Origin: Halocafeteria seosinensis
Lineage: Eukaryota; Sar; Bigyra; Bicosoecida
Reading direction: 5' to 3'
Length of the DNA stretch: 64,000 nt
Assembly (NCBI GenBank): GCA_001687465.1
Contig: LVLI01000295.1
Coordinates: 1-64,000, forward strand
Under the pieces are notes generated by a model that saw only the letters and a list, made by a program, of their open reading frames with translations, did not search any database and was not told the origin of the DNA. Both the position numbers and the translations under genes were made by a program. Shown piece by piece: positions 21,456 to 31,866 of this stretch (position 1 is its first letter; each line of letters begins with the position of its first letter).

Positions 21456-23920
21456 ATGCCCGAGTACCTCTTCCACTACAGGTGGATTCACCTGGACTTT
21501 ATCCTCCCCGAACTGCACAGTCTACTGCGGCTCTTTCTCGGGACAGATCCTACTCAGAATGGAAATTTGGGTAGCGAGGAGTACAAGATAGAGTTCCGTA
21601 AGATAGACAGAGAATTCGCCCCAAAGCTTCAGCCAGGAGGTAATGCAAATGCAGCGGGGAATTCACAGTGTGAAGATGCGTCGAGGAACCAAACACCCCA
21701 CGCTACGGGAAGCAATGGTGGTACAACCAACATGAGTAACTTGATGCCACATGGCAGTATTGCTTCAAAGTACACTGTGGATGGAGATGAAGAACTATCG
21801 GATAAAGCATGTGAGACCGTCGCGGAAATTGTTAACTGGTATGTGACACTGCGAGTGGGTGGAGTGAACGTTCTCGACCTATTAGAAGGGGGACTAAAGT
21901 GCAGGGAGGAATGTGACTTAGCTTCTAGTCCTTTTATTGTAGTCAATCTGCCCAATGATCGTATGGCAGAGAGGATAGCGCAGAGGTCGGTTCTACTGAA
22001 GAACATTTATCGCCGAATCGCAACTGGTAACTCGTTGCAAGAGACAGGATCGCAAGCCATGCAAGCGATGGCAGACCAAAGTGAAACAAAGGTGCGTACT
22101 GAGTGCTACAACTACACTACGCAGCTTTACGAGCGACATGACCGCATAATCACTGCAGAAAGACTGTACATTTGCGGTTAAAGTAGATGCGTTTGGCGCA
22201 CGGGTCCCGCATACGACGCAGGAGTACTGCAGACAATTTTTCGAAGGAGCAGTACCAGAAAGTAAGCGCATAAATGATAGAATATTGTGATAGAATAATT
22301 GCAGCACGCTGGGTACTCTTATTGGAAACAGTTGGTGAAGTCAACTTGAAGAGCCCAGAGTATGTGTTCTATATACTAATTGAACCTGGTACCAATACGC
22401 AAGCAGCGATGGACACTTTAAAATTTCCACGGAAAGTTCACTATGGTCGACATATTGCGAGAGGAGGATTTAGTCAAGTACGATTCATGAATTTATTTAT
22501 CTCAATATCTTCGGTTCATTCCAATGGGTTGTCATTCCAGGGAAATCAACTAGATCTAAAAAAGCGTGCGTATCTGGGTCCCACCTCTTTGGAAGCTGAA
22601 CTTTCCTTGCTGATGGCCAATCAGGGATTGGTACGTCAAAAGAAATTACAATTTCGCTTAATGTACGTTAAAGACTTCGTTTTTATTCTCACATGCTTGT
22701 GCAGGCTTGTGGCAGTTCGCTCATCATGGACCCTTTCGCGGGAACTGGCTCATTGCTGGTGTCTTGCTCATTGTTCGGAGCACACACCCTAGGAAGCGAT
22801 ATCGACAGTCGAGTGTTTCGTGGGAAGCAAAGGCGCAATGTACAAAGCAATTTTGATCAGTTATCACTAGGCATTGCTGAACTAATTAGGAGTGACAATG
22901 CTAACCCTCCTTTGACTAACACGGCAACGTTTGACGCAATTGTGACAGATCCACCGTACGGCGTTCGGGCTGGTGCAAAACGGAGTATTTCTTCCTCCGA
23001 TCAACAAGGAAGACATGATAAAGAAACATCGGATGAAAAACTTGCCACAAGGATTGCCAAAACAGAGCATTACGAGCCAGATGATGTTATGGATGACTTA
23101 CTGGATTTTGCGGCAAGAACGTTGGTAAGTGAGGATTGTAAACCTGTGCTATTTCACTCCGTGATTTTGCTCACTCCGTCCGCTGCAGAAAATGTATGGA
23201 AGGCTCGTTTACTTGTTTCCAACAACATACGCGTTTCGCCATGAAGAGCTTCCGATACACCCATGCTTGCAGTATGTTTGCGACAGTGAGCAACAGCTAA
23301 AGTCAAAACTTGCCAGACGATGCGTAACAATGGAAAAAGTCAGTGAGTATGATATTGGTCGAAGAGATTCTTATCGTGCTGCCGCGAGAGCCTATAGAGA
23401 TAAGAACGGCACATGGTGCAAAGACTTAGAAGAAAGAATGAAACGGTTGCTGGACGAGGAGGACGATATTCTCCGACAGACTGACCTGAAGCCGTACTTG
23501 GAAGAACGAGCGCAACCTGATCCGCATAGTCCATCTTGTACCGTAGTATCCCCATCTCCATACTCGGGAGTAAAAACACCGGCGGTTGTGACGGATTTTA
23601 GCCAAATCAGCAAGAGGCATCGGCGTAGGCTGGCCCGAAAACAACGAAGGCTGGAACGAAAAGGGAATGAGGAACAAGGTGAGGATGTACCAAATGGACC
23701 CTCGAAACGGGATGAAAGGAGATCAAAACTCCCCCAAAAGAAAGGAGGTAACAAAGTTGGTCAGGAGAAGTTTGATAAGAGGAGTGAAGGCGAAGTAAAG
23801 ATTCTTGGGGCGAAGTTACAGGGGCGCATGGAGGACGCTGCTCGCTTGCTCCAAGCTGAGGGTGAGCTCCCCGCTGGCAGACTGGAAGACATCGACCGAC
23901 GTCCTTGGGTAGAGTTTTGA
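21456..23920 (+). CDS. TRM11: tRNA (guanine(10)-N2)-methyltransferase catalytic subunit
   Basis: Six exons: 21456-22091, 22159-22261, 22305-22477, 22541-22630, 22705-23124 and 23189-23920 (717 aa). The N-terminus MPEYLFHYRWIHLDFILPELHSLL is the TRM11 start. NLKSPEYVFYILIEPG, HYGRHIARGGFSQ and KKRAYLGPTSLEAELSLLMANQG follow. The SAM site is DPFAGTGSLLVSCSLFGA and the catalytic N-methyltransferase motif is DAIVTDPPYGVRAG. After the domain, YGRLVYLFPT and CVTMEKV close the conserved part. It modifies G10 of tRNAs together with TRM112, which is not in this window. Two lineage insertions are visible: about 60 low-complexity residues near position 65 and a 130-residue very basic C-tail (RHRRRLARKQRRLERK) that may aid RNA binding or nuclear import. 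The 43-bp intron 2 is among the shortest reconstructed here. Confidence 0.95.
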
Positions 23921-24330
23921 GAAATTTAAGCCTCTGTACGTACATCTTGGAGACCAATGGTGAATATTGGGCCCACAGAATTCCAGCCCCATGAGACTCA
24001 CACTTCGTCGTCATTCGTGCTGCTTGATCCAAGCTACTCGGCGTGTTATTCGATCACGTTGCCAAAATGAGAGTTGAAGGCTAAACCAACATTTTCGCCA
24101 GAAATGTGTGGGGAATTTTTTGTCGGGTATCAGCAACATGCGCATACGATGCCGCTCCGTGTGATAGCATCATTGATACTGAAGCTTGGTGGTGACTGAA
24201 CGCCAGATGAAGCGAAGACTCCGGTTCAAAGTGAACGGGAATTTTTATAGCATAAGCCTCTCTACTATGCTCCGAATTTTACGCTGCTGTACCAAGTGTG
24301 GTAATTACTGGTGCCTGCCAGCACTGTGTG

Positions 24331-24540
24331 GTTCTGCATCGGCCATTCCAAATGAGGTGCGCCGATAATCGATGACTAATCAAACGCACGTGTAAGTTAA
24401 TGAAGAAAATGTCAACTACTAAAATGCCGAGCTACTACATATAATACGCGGTTCTACATTGCTCATTCCATATGAGATGCGCCGACAATCGATGACTAAT
24501 CAAACGCACGTGTAAGTTAATGAAGAAAACGTCAACTGCA
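24331..24540. repeat. Direct repeat, two ~90-bp units with 120-bp period
   Basis: Units at 24331-24420 and 24451-24540 match with about eight differences by eye. The core CGATGACTAATCAAACGCAC is identical in both. The 30-bp segments between the units are unrelated. Confidence 0.85.
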
Positions 24541-25138
24541 TGACACTGTCCGACTGTAACCACCGCGACACGAAGCAGCACGCAGGTTGCAAGTACCACT
24601 GGTTGCAGAGCGCATGCAGAGTAGACTCCGTCAGTTTGAATAAACAATTGAAGAAGTTTCATGATATGTACGCATAGCTTATCGAGGAACGATATTCGTC
24701 CATGTAGCAGCGACGGTCCCGCTTTTCGCTCAGCCTCGCTGGCGTGCAACGGGATGAGACGCCAGTGGCTGTGGGGTTGTATACATGGTATAACCCTGGT
24801 CTCAAGGCTTGTATCACATCTCAGTACTTCCAGCAAGTATCGCACTTGTGAAAGGACTTGAGAACGTGGATTGAGCATATTTGAAGTGACGGTTAGAGCT
24901 CACAAGAGCCCCCATTGCATCACTTTTCTCATCCCCTATACCATTGGTAATGGTCAGGTGTCATCGGCCACCGTACCTGCCACAGCGACAGCAGGATTAC
25001 TGGTAACGTTAAGCATGGAAGAAGAAGACATCCTGCCTGCCACACCGATACGAGAACCACTTGCATACCCTTTAGGCGCCGATTTCTTGGTTTTCGCTTC
25101 TCCTTGTCTCTGTGATGAGGGGTGTTGTTTCGAGTATC

Positions 25139-25143
<5 letters not shown>

Positions 25144-25182
<39 letters not shown>
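25144..25182. repeat. (AC)n microsatellite
   Basis: About nineteen AC/CA dinucleotides in a row. It accounts for the Thr-His and Cys-Val runs seen in open frames across this site. Confidence 0.95.
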
Positions 25183-25185
<3 letters not shown>

Positions 25186-25226
25186 GTGACCGATAGCCCA
25201 CCGGCCGGGGAGTTGACCGCATCCTC

Positions 25227-25310
25227 TTAACGAGGAGCGGTATGCGCCCGTGTTAAGCAGCGACGGGCCCGCTGTTCCTGCAGCCTTGCTGATATGCGCC
25301 GTGAGGGAAC
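25227..25310. repeat. Diverged direct copy of 24678-24760
   Basis: Both copies share CTTA-CGAGGA, GCAGCGACGG-CCCGCT, CAGCC-TGCT and a following GTGA/ATGA block in order and spacing, about 550 bp apart. Confidence 0.6.
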
Positions 25311-25916
25311 ACAACACTGGTTTTGCTCAGGAGGCATCGGAGGAGGAGCCATGCTTGCGTGCGTGCCTGTACTTATATCTACAGCCGGTTCAAGGAAGTG
25401 CACCGTCGCCGATCCATCGGGCCAAATGAGTGGACAGCCAACACCCGCCCAATATCAGGGATCCTCTTTACAACAATCTACAAGCTATGCAGCAGATGAA
25501 CCTCCGCGAGCTACTACATATAATGCTGGTTTCCGGCATTCTTAATGTCGGCGGTTGCGACCGAATGACCTCCCGGTAGGTCGCATTGAACCGTTTGCCA
25601 GCAAACAACTGCGTTGAGGGTGTCTTGTTTGTTGTGTACGTCCCTGAAGACACGCACAAGAGCAACTACTCTTGTATAGCGGAAATACACGCTCATTTTC
25701 ATCTTCCGTTTATCATTATCATAAAAACGAGCGAACTAGACGTTGTGGTGGGAAGGTTCCAGCAAAGAAAAAAAGCGCGCATAACCTGCTGCCCAAGTGA
25801 ACGGAACTGTAGCAAAGTTCCCAGTTTCTTGCTTACTAGAGCAATATATTTACTTGTTGGCTTTATAGCTATCCGGATAGTATCGACGGACCTGCTGAAC
25901 ATTGTACTCTAGCACC

Positions 25917-27920
25917 ATGAGCAACTCAGTCTCCTCCAACAGCCTGTCGCATGCAGGACAAGCTGCATTGCAGGCTAAACGTAAGGAGAAAAAGAACCAC
26001 GAAAATGATCCCCGAAATGAGGCGTCCCAGACGAAAGAGGAAATTGGGTTGAGAAGACACAGCGTCGCCTCGAGCAGCAAAGGATCGCGGCTCGATATGA
26101 GTCGAAATGATCGTCGCCGGGAAGCGTTGAAGAATGTCCTCTTGAAGAAGATCTTGGGAAAATACGGTAGTCGAGTAAGTGCTCTCTTATACAGTTTTTA
26201 AATTCTTATACAGGATTGTAGAATCAACGCTCGTCAATTTGATCCGCAGATGGGTCCTGCAAAGAAGGCACACCAGACTATCGTCGCAGAAATTGATCGC
26301 TGTGTCGACTCGCACGATCAGCTGAGTACAAAAGACATCCAGCAGTTGGAAGACACTATCGTGTCGAAGCTGAATATACCCCCACCTAAGCCATCTCGGC
26401 GTCCGTCTCGGCGCCAATCGAATCAGCAGAACGAAGGGAATGCCAGTGACACTCAGCAGCAAGGAGAGGGCTCAAAAACTCAAGGGTCAACGTTGTCAGC
26501 ATCGGAAAAGCGGAGAGAGTCTGTCGATCCGCAGGAAGAAGCCGCCCGGGAACAAGCAGAACTGGTCGTCGATAAAGTAAAAACTGCCAATCAGATGTAT
26601 GGGGCATTTTCTCAAACTCGCCTTGGGCAATCTCAATCTGCCAGTAGCCTAGGTCTACCTGAAACGAAAATACTTGGTGGAAAAGTCCGGAAGGTAAAGT
26701 CATCAAACCCCATGGAGGCCTCTGCAAGCAGTCTCTTGGGTGAAAATGACGGCGAGTGGTCGTTGGTTGATCGTCTTGAAGAAGAGAAGGCAAAGAAAGA
26801 GGAACAACGTCGTAAAGAAGAAGATCGTCGTCGAAAAGAGGAATTCCGTAAAGAAATGGAAGAAGAGGTACGACTGCTGATAAAAGCATACTCCTTCTAG
26901 TGTTATTTCTTCATCCATTGTAACTACCACAGATGAAAGAGCATGAGAAGCAGAAACAGCAACGGTGGGAAGAATCTAAGAAGACATATGAACACCTCAA
27001 ACAACGAGACCAAAAAGAGATCGAAGAGGATGAAAAAGAAAAGGAACGAGCCAGAGAGAGACGTCGACAGGAGCAAATTGGTTATGACCAGCAAGTACGT
27101 AAAAGTTAACATTATTTTGCGTGGTGCTGCAATGCATAAATTGCGGTCGCAGATGAGAGAAGCTAGAGCGAGGAAGGAAGCGGAACAACGGTTATTGGAC
27201 CAACAAGCGAAAGAGATGCAAGAGAAGATGGAAAGAGAGGCACGCGAAAAAGAAGAGCAGGAACGAAAGGAGAGAATTGAGAAGAAAGAAAACCTGAAAA
27301 AGTTCTTTGCTGAGAACGAAGAGTACCGGGCAATGAAGCGAAAGGAAAAGGAGAGACAGCAAGAGGAAGATCGCAAGCTGATGGAGGAGTATGCTCGAAT
27401 TTTAGACGAGCAGGAACGTCGTCGACAAGAGGAATTTGAGAAGCGCACAGAAAAACAGAAACAGATATTGGGGGAAATGAATGATACATTCCAGAAGCAG
27501 TACGATGCTGAAGCCGAATTAGATCGTAAGATTGCACAAGTTCAAGAGGAGCGCGAGCAAAAGGAGATTCAAGACGCGAAGAAAAAGAAAGAGGAGCGCA
27601 AGCGGATGATGGAACGCATTAAGGAGAACCATCGAAAGCAGATCGAAGAGAAAGAACAACAAAAGAAGAAAGAACGCGAAGAATCCCTTCAGAAAGCTCG
27701 AGAAATGGTTGAAAAGGAAAAAGAACTGCAGAAGAAGGAAGAAGAGCAGCGACGGAAAGAGAGAGAGAAGAAACGCCAACAGGCAGAGCTGCTTGAGTCC
27801 CAAATGCACGAAGATGAAGGGGAAATGGAACGAATGTCTCCCAATGAGAAGGTCATGAACCGTGGCCTTTTTGAAGAAGCGGAGAAGCAGTTAGGCGTTT
27901 CAGGTTATGGCTACCACTGA
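25917..27920 (+). CDS. Trichohyalin-plectin-homology (TPH) type coiled-coil protein
   Basis: Four exons: 25917-26174, 26214-26867, 26933-27094 and 27153-27920 (613 aa). Intron 1 could also end 36 bp later without changing frame. A Ser-rich N-terminus and a middle linker (PPPKPSRRPSRRQSNQQN) precede a conserved-looking block SSNPMEASASSLLGENDGEW. Then comes about 330 residues of nearly continuous charged coiled coil (EEEKAKKEEQRRKEEDRRRKEE style), ending MSPNEKVMNRGLFEEAEKQLG. The single long KE/R-rich helix with Phe-Phe-Ala-Glu-Asn and Asn-Asp-Thr-Phe interruptions fits TPH-domain proteins, many of which are ciliary, basal-body or intermediate-filament-binding proteins. Such helices are easily confused with other charged coiled coils, so location and partner stay open. 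Confidence 0.7.
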
Positions 27921-28394
27921 ATTTTCCGTGTTAAGTCAAAAAACAATAGACTGGGTGTCACTTATCTCAAAAAAACAAACACAGAAGCTGTACCAGTGTA
28001 CACGTCCTCCTCCTTACCGGCGAGTTACATGTCACAATGTACAGCGCACCAAATCTCGAAAACAAACAAGCGATGTGCAGTTTTCTCCCTGACTAAGTGA
28101 GCATCCCACACACTGACACTTATGTCTCCAACAAACCAAACTCATGAACGGCATCGGTAGTGGAAAGTAAACGTGCTCGGCGCAAAATGCCACCAGTTTC
28201 ATCAGGCTGCCACAGTGACTTTCGCTGAGCAGAGCAGCAATCTTCAACGAAAGCTGTGAAGCAATCGTGGTAGACAACTGGTTGGTTGTACTGGGGTGTA
28301 CCAGTCGTATACCGTTGCGCGTTGACAGATGAATTTTCGTCCGTTTGGCTAGTTGAGTGTTGCATGTACATGTTGGCTTCCAAGCGAAGTAAGG
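27921..28394. other. Intergenic with a small minus-strand open frame
   Basis: This contains the 3' flank of the TPH gene and the promoter of the RUS gene. The only item of note is the minus-strand 83-codon frame listed separately. Confidence 0.4.
28120..28371 (-). CDS. Hypothetical small protein, 83 aa
   Basis: A minus-strand frame from an ATG at 28371 to a TAA, lying just upstream of and divergent to the RUS gene. It reads MYMQHSTSQTDENSS, then NQPVVYHDCFTAFVEDCCS, then WQPDETGGILRRARLL. Composition looks protein-like (balanced, no low complexity), but I recognise no family, there is no intron to support it, and chance open frames of this size are common here. Confidence 0.3.
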   Translation of the reverse strand: MYMQHSTSQTDENSSVNAQRYTTGTPQYNQPVVYHDCFTAFVEDCCSAQRKSLWQPDETGGILRRARLLSTTDAVHEFGLLET

Positions 28395-30533
28395 ATGAGT
28401 CGTGGAAGAATCGTGGAGGAGATCAACGTCCAAGATGCGTCCTACCGCCGAGGAGCACGATACCAACTTCCTATCCCAGCCGGCGACGATGCAGCGGAAG
28501 AGATCAGTGGCAGTGTTTCCTCTGTGGAAACGACGAGGAAGTCGAGACGGAACTCAGTGAGCAGACGGCGCCGCAATTCGGCGGCCATTCCAAGAGGAAG
28601 CAGGATCGATGGAGAAGCCAGGAATCGTCAGGGGATATGCAAAATAGACGACGGCACTTCCGATGCGGATGGTGCAGCGTATACAGGATCACACACACTG
28701 TGGAAACGTATCGCGCGGGGTCTGGCGGCGATGTTGTTGCCGGCAGGGTATCCCAAAACTGTACGCCCGGGATACGCACGATACCAGATACTCGACGGTG
28801 TACAAGTGAGTTCTCTTGAGCATATCGTACCTTCCTGGTGAGAAACCCACAGTGGTAACTGGGTTCCGAACTCGCGATGTTATGATAACAGGGACTGTGT
28901 AGTTACCTAAGAGGCATTTTATGCACACACGCTGTGCTCATTGGAATTGGAGTCGGGAATGGTACGTCTTCTCGTCTAAGTTGCGGCTGACCTCGGGACT
29001 CAATCATTGCTTCGCTGTCAGAAAATGCGACTGCAATTGCGGCTACTCTGAATTGGTAAGTTGGTACTCGCTCCCTCCGCAAATAATGATACTGTCAACA
29101 ATTGGCTCTCGGTTCCGTGGTTTGGCAGGATTGCACGAGATGGTAGTTCTTTGCTTGGTAGCTTGGCCTTCTCTTGGTGGGGAGGTGAGAAGTTTGGTCA
29201 TGATATGGTGAGATGAAGTAGATCTTTTGCCCTGCTAACATGTACGTTCATAGGGTGAGATGCCATTCAGAAATTCTGGAGGTTATTTGCCGATGCGATT
29301 AATGATGTTGGGTTGACTCTGGAGCTGCTCGCTCCGCTCGTATCAGGGTTCAACTTTTTGGTTGTAACTTGCTTGGCTTCGGTTTGTAAAAGCTTATGCG
29401 GCGTAGCCGCGGGATGCACGAAGAGTACGATAAGTCAGCACTTCGCAATCAGCAACAACTTGGCCGACGTCTCCGCGAAAGAAACGTACGTATCTCCTTA
29501 ATTTGTGTCGCCCACTGTTGTTGTCTTCGCTAGAGGTGTCAGTACATTATTATGCTTCGCGCAGAGCTCAGGAAAATGTTGTTACCCTAGTCGGTCTTCT
29601 TATGGGGGGGTTACTGGCAAACTTATTAAACACGCATTCCTTAGCTGTGTGGGCTATTTTCATAGTTTTGACGTTGATTCATGTCTATGCAAATTATTTG
29701 GCCGTCTTAACACTGAAATTGAGGACGTTGAACTCGAACAGAATCGCCCTACTAATGAACTGGTGGATAAAACATTGCCATGAAACGAAAGCTGGGACGA
29801 GAGTAATCAAAACACGTCGATCAAAGCTAGAAAGTGAATCGCTTTGTCGAGAACTAGTAGCAATTGCTAGCCATGGACGGTCAGCTATGGGTTATATTTT
29901 TGACGCACTGGCGCTAAGCTTCATGAGGATTGTTCGATGTAACGGCATGCTATTCATTGATAAGGTTGAGAAGATCCAACAACCAACAGCCGATGCTGTC
30001 AACGATCAGGAACCAATCTTACCGGGATGGATATGGGGACTTCGTGCAACACTTTTTATACCCACCAGTAGAGCGATTTATGGGACAGTTGGCGCCAGCC
30101 TTCAAGACGTTATGACGCAATGCACTCATTCTTATCGAAAAGCAGCCTCTAGTTACACATCCGGTGAACACGAATATGCCTTGGTCGTATGTCAATGCAC
30201 GCAACATACCTACTGGGTTGCGAGCATGCTTGATCATTCTTACAGCAGGAATGACATTTTATTCCCAGTGCTACATGTAAGACCTACCCGGATTGTAACA
30301 AATTAAGAAGTATAATCATTACTTGCTTTTCTTCGAGAACGCAGATGCATGCCACGGCTACTCTTCTTCACCACATGTCTGATGATGTCGCTGAACCATT
30401 GGAAGAACTCATTGAAAGGAGCTACAAGATGACTACGGAGCTGGAACAGCACCTCATGCAGTCATCATCAAGCGGCTGGTCGCTAGAACAAACTAGCGTG
30501 TCCGACGAAGGGTGGAGACTTTCTTTCAAATAG
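28395..30533 (+). CDS. RUS/DUF647 family protein (root UVB sensitive type)
   Basis: Seven exons: 28395-28805, 28892-28961, 29022-29055, 29129-29207, 29271-29485, 29565-30276 and 30345-30533 (569 aa). After a Ser/Arg-rich N-terminus the DUF647 domain runs in order: MLLPAGYPKTVRPGYARYQI, GLCSYLRGILCTHAVLIGIGVGN, IARDGSSLLGSLAFSWWGG, KFWRLFADAINDVGLTLELL, GVAAGCTKSTISQHFAISNN, LADVSAKET-AQENVVTLVG and IHVYANYLAVLTLKLRTLN. All six junctions restore a contiguous domain. Intron 4 ends at CATTCAG (29270), because earlier AG sites break the frame. In plants RUS proteins act in plastid or root signalling linked to vitamin B6; the animal homologue is poorly understood. Function here is unknown. Confidence 0.92.
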
Positions 30534-30540
30534 TTTGAGG

Positions 30541-31619
30541 CTAAGGCACGCTATCGAAAAAGTCAATGTGAGCTCCTGATTCAAACCTTCCTCCTGTAAG
30601 GATATGAAGCATCTTCTGAGCACTTGTGGAGACATCAACAAGTTGGTTCTGGATTTGGACGCAGAGAAAAGTATGTCGTTCTTGGGTAATTTGCTATCAT
30701 GCTGCGGAACTACTCACTTTTTCCTTTAGATCGCAAAACATATTCTTCATCTCCGGATTTACTTTGCTGGAACCCCGGATCGTCTGCTGCATGGCAGTCT
30801 CCATTGGTCCCGGAGCGTAATTTAGAGTCTGTAGAGGGTCAAATGAGGATGGAAGAACGAGATTACGATAATAAAAAAATTCGAGGAAACTTACGTAAAT
30901 ATTTGAGCTTTTGCTCGCAAAGTCTTTGGCAGCAACCCTAAGAAACATATCTCTGGCGGCTTTAACCGAACAATAAACCCCAAACGACGGGAAAGCTTCT
31001 ATCGCATTTAGTGAGGAAATGTTCACAATATCCAGGCGAGTTGCGGAATGTTTTGCTTTCCAATTGCGAGTAAATTCTGAAACAGTCCACATAAACGTGG
31101 TTAGGTTCAGTTCGCAACTTGTTTGCATGGCAGAGTAATCCTGTAGTGCATCCACAGATCCCAACTCTCCCAAGGAACCAGCATTGCTAATCAGTATTCC
31201 ACGCTCAATTTCGGCATCTACACGATTCACCTCAGATAAAATCGAATCGACAGCTTCCCCCTTGGTGAGATCTGTTGTTAGCAGGGAAGTAGTTACGTTC
31301 GAACTCCTCTGTTTCAACCAAAATATACCGACGAATTGCCTAATTGCAGTACCATGGGTCATGTGCACACCTTACCTCTGCCACCTGACGCTTTGTTTCC
31401 TCCAAGTCTGTCCGGGATCTAGCCACCAGAACCTGTCAAACATCAGAGACACCCATTACATCTACGCAGCCGCCCTTATACTCAACATGTAGCGTAGCAT
31501 ACCATATGAAGGGGATGAAAGGCCTCATCTGACGCCAATTCCACCGCCACAGCTCGACCAAACCCTTTGGAAGCGCCTGTCAAGACCACCAGGGTGGTCC
31601 TACTATCGTCAGTAGCCAT
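30541..31619 (-). CDS. Sepiapterin-reductase-like short-chain dehydrogenase
   Basis: Five exons: 31619-31503, 31432-31376, 31308-30895, 30828-30718 and 30648-30541 (268 aa). The N-terminus reads MATDDSRTTLVVLTGASKGFGRAV (NADP-binding TGxxxGxG). ISNAGSLGELG carries the Asn-Ala-Gly motif of this subgroup, VNISSLNA gives the catalytic Ser, and YCSVK gives Tyr and Lys (YxxxK). LNYAPGPMETAM, made across the exon 3/4 junction, is characteristic of sepiapterin reductases, as is the end SGAHIDFFD. The enzyme makes tetrahydrobiopterin from 6-pyruvoyl-tetrahydropterin in the cytosol; yeast relatives reduce other carbonyls, so the substrate is inferred. The stop lies 7 bp from the RUS stop on the other strand. 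Confidence 0.88.
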
Positions 31620-31866
31620 TCGTCCTGGGAATACAAACAGCGATATGGATTCAATACAAATGATGATACAATATTGGTCTTATTATATTGGGTTTTTGCT
31701 ATGGAGGGACTCCCTTCACACGCAAGTTCACAAGAGATCCCGCAGCATCACTGTACACGATGGTCCATAGCAACATATGAAAATTATGAAAGATAGCAAG
31801 CATGCTGAAACTTAGAAGGCATGCTTGTCTTGCCCCCTGCAATCATGTAGCGACGAGGGAACAGAG

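Larger units (their letters stand above)
23921..25916. other. Two-kilobase gene-free gap with internal duplications
   Basis: No protein-coding gene can be supported. Open frames here overlap on both strands, run through the CA microsatellite or lack splice-supported continuations. The region contains a 120-bp-spaced direct repeat, a second diverged duplication about 550 bp apart, and a 17-bp exact repeat GAGCTACTACATATAAT at 24429 and 25508. This looks like decayed repetitive DNA, which may also hold the promoter of the TPH-domain gene. Confidence 0.55.

Noticed and set aside
24435-24878. 147-codon minus-strand frame
   Set aside because: It overlaps both copies of the 120-bp-period direct repeat, which would make it a composite of repeat sequence. 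No family match.
24871-25230. 119-codon plus-strand frame through the CA repeat
   Set aside because: Its coding look comes partly from the microsatellite (Thr-His run). It lies in duplicated DNA and has no recognisable domain.
26386-27809. Several long minus-strand frames rich in Leu/Phe
   Set aside because: They are mirror images of the Lys/Glu-rich coiled-coil exons of the TPH gene (AAG/GAA read as CTT/TTC).
28032-28466. 144-codon minus-strand frame
   Set aside because: It crosses into exon 1 of the RUS gene antisense and has poor protein-like composition compared with the smaller frame at 28120-28371.
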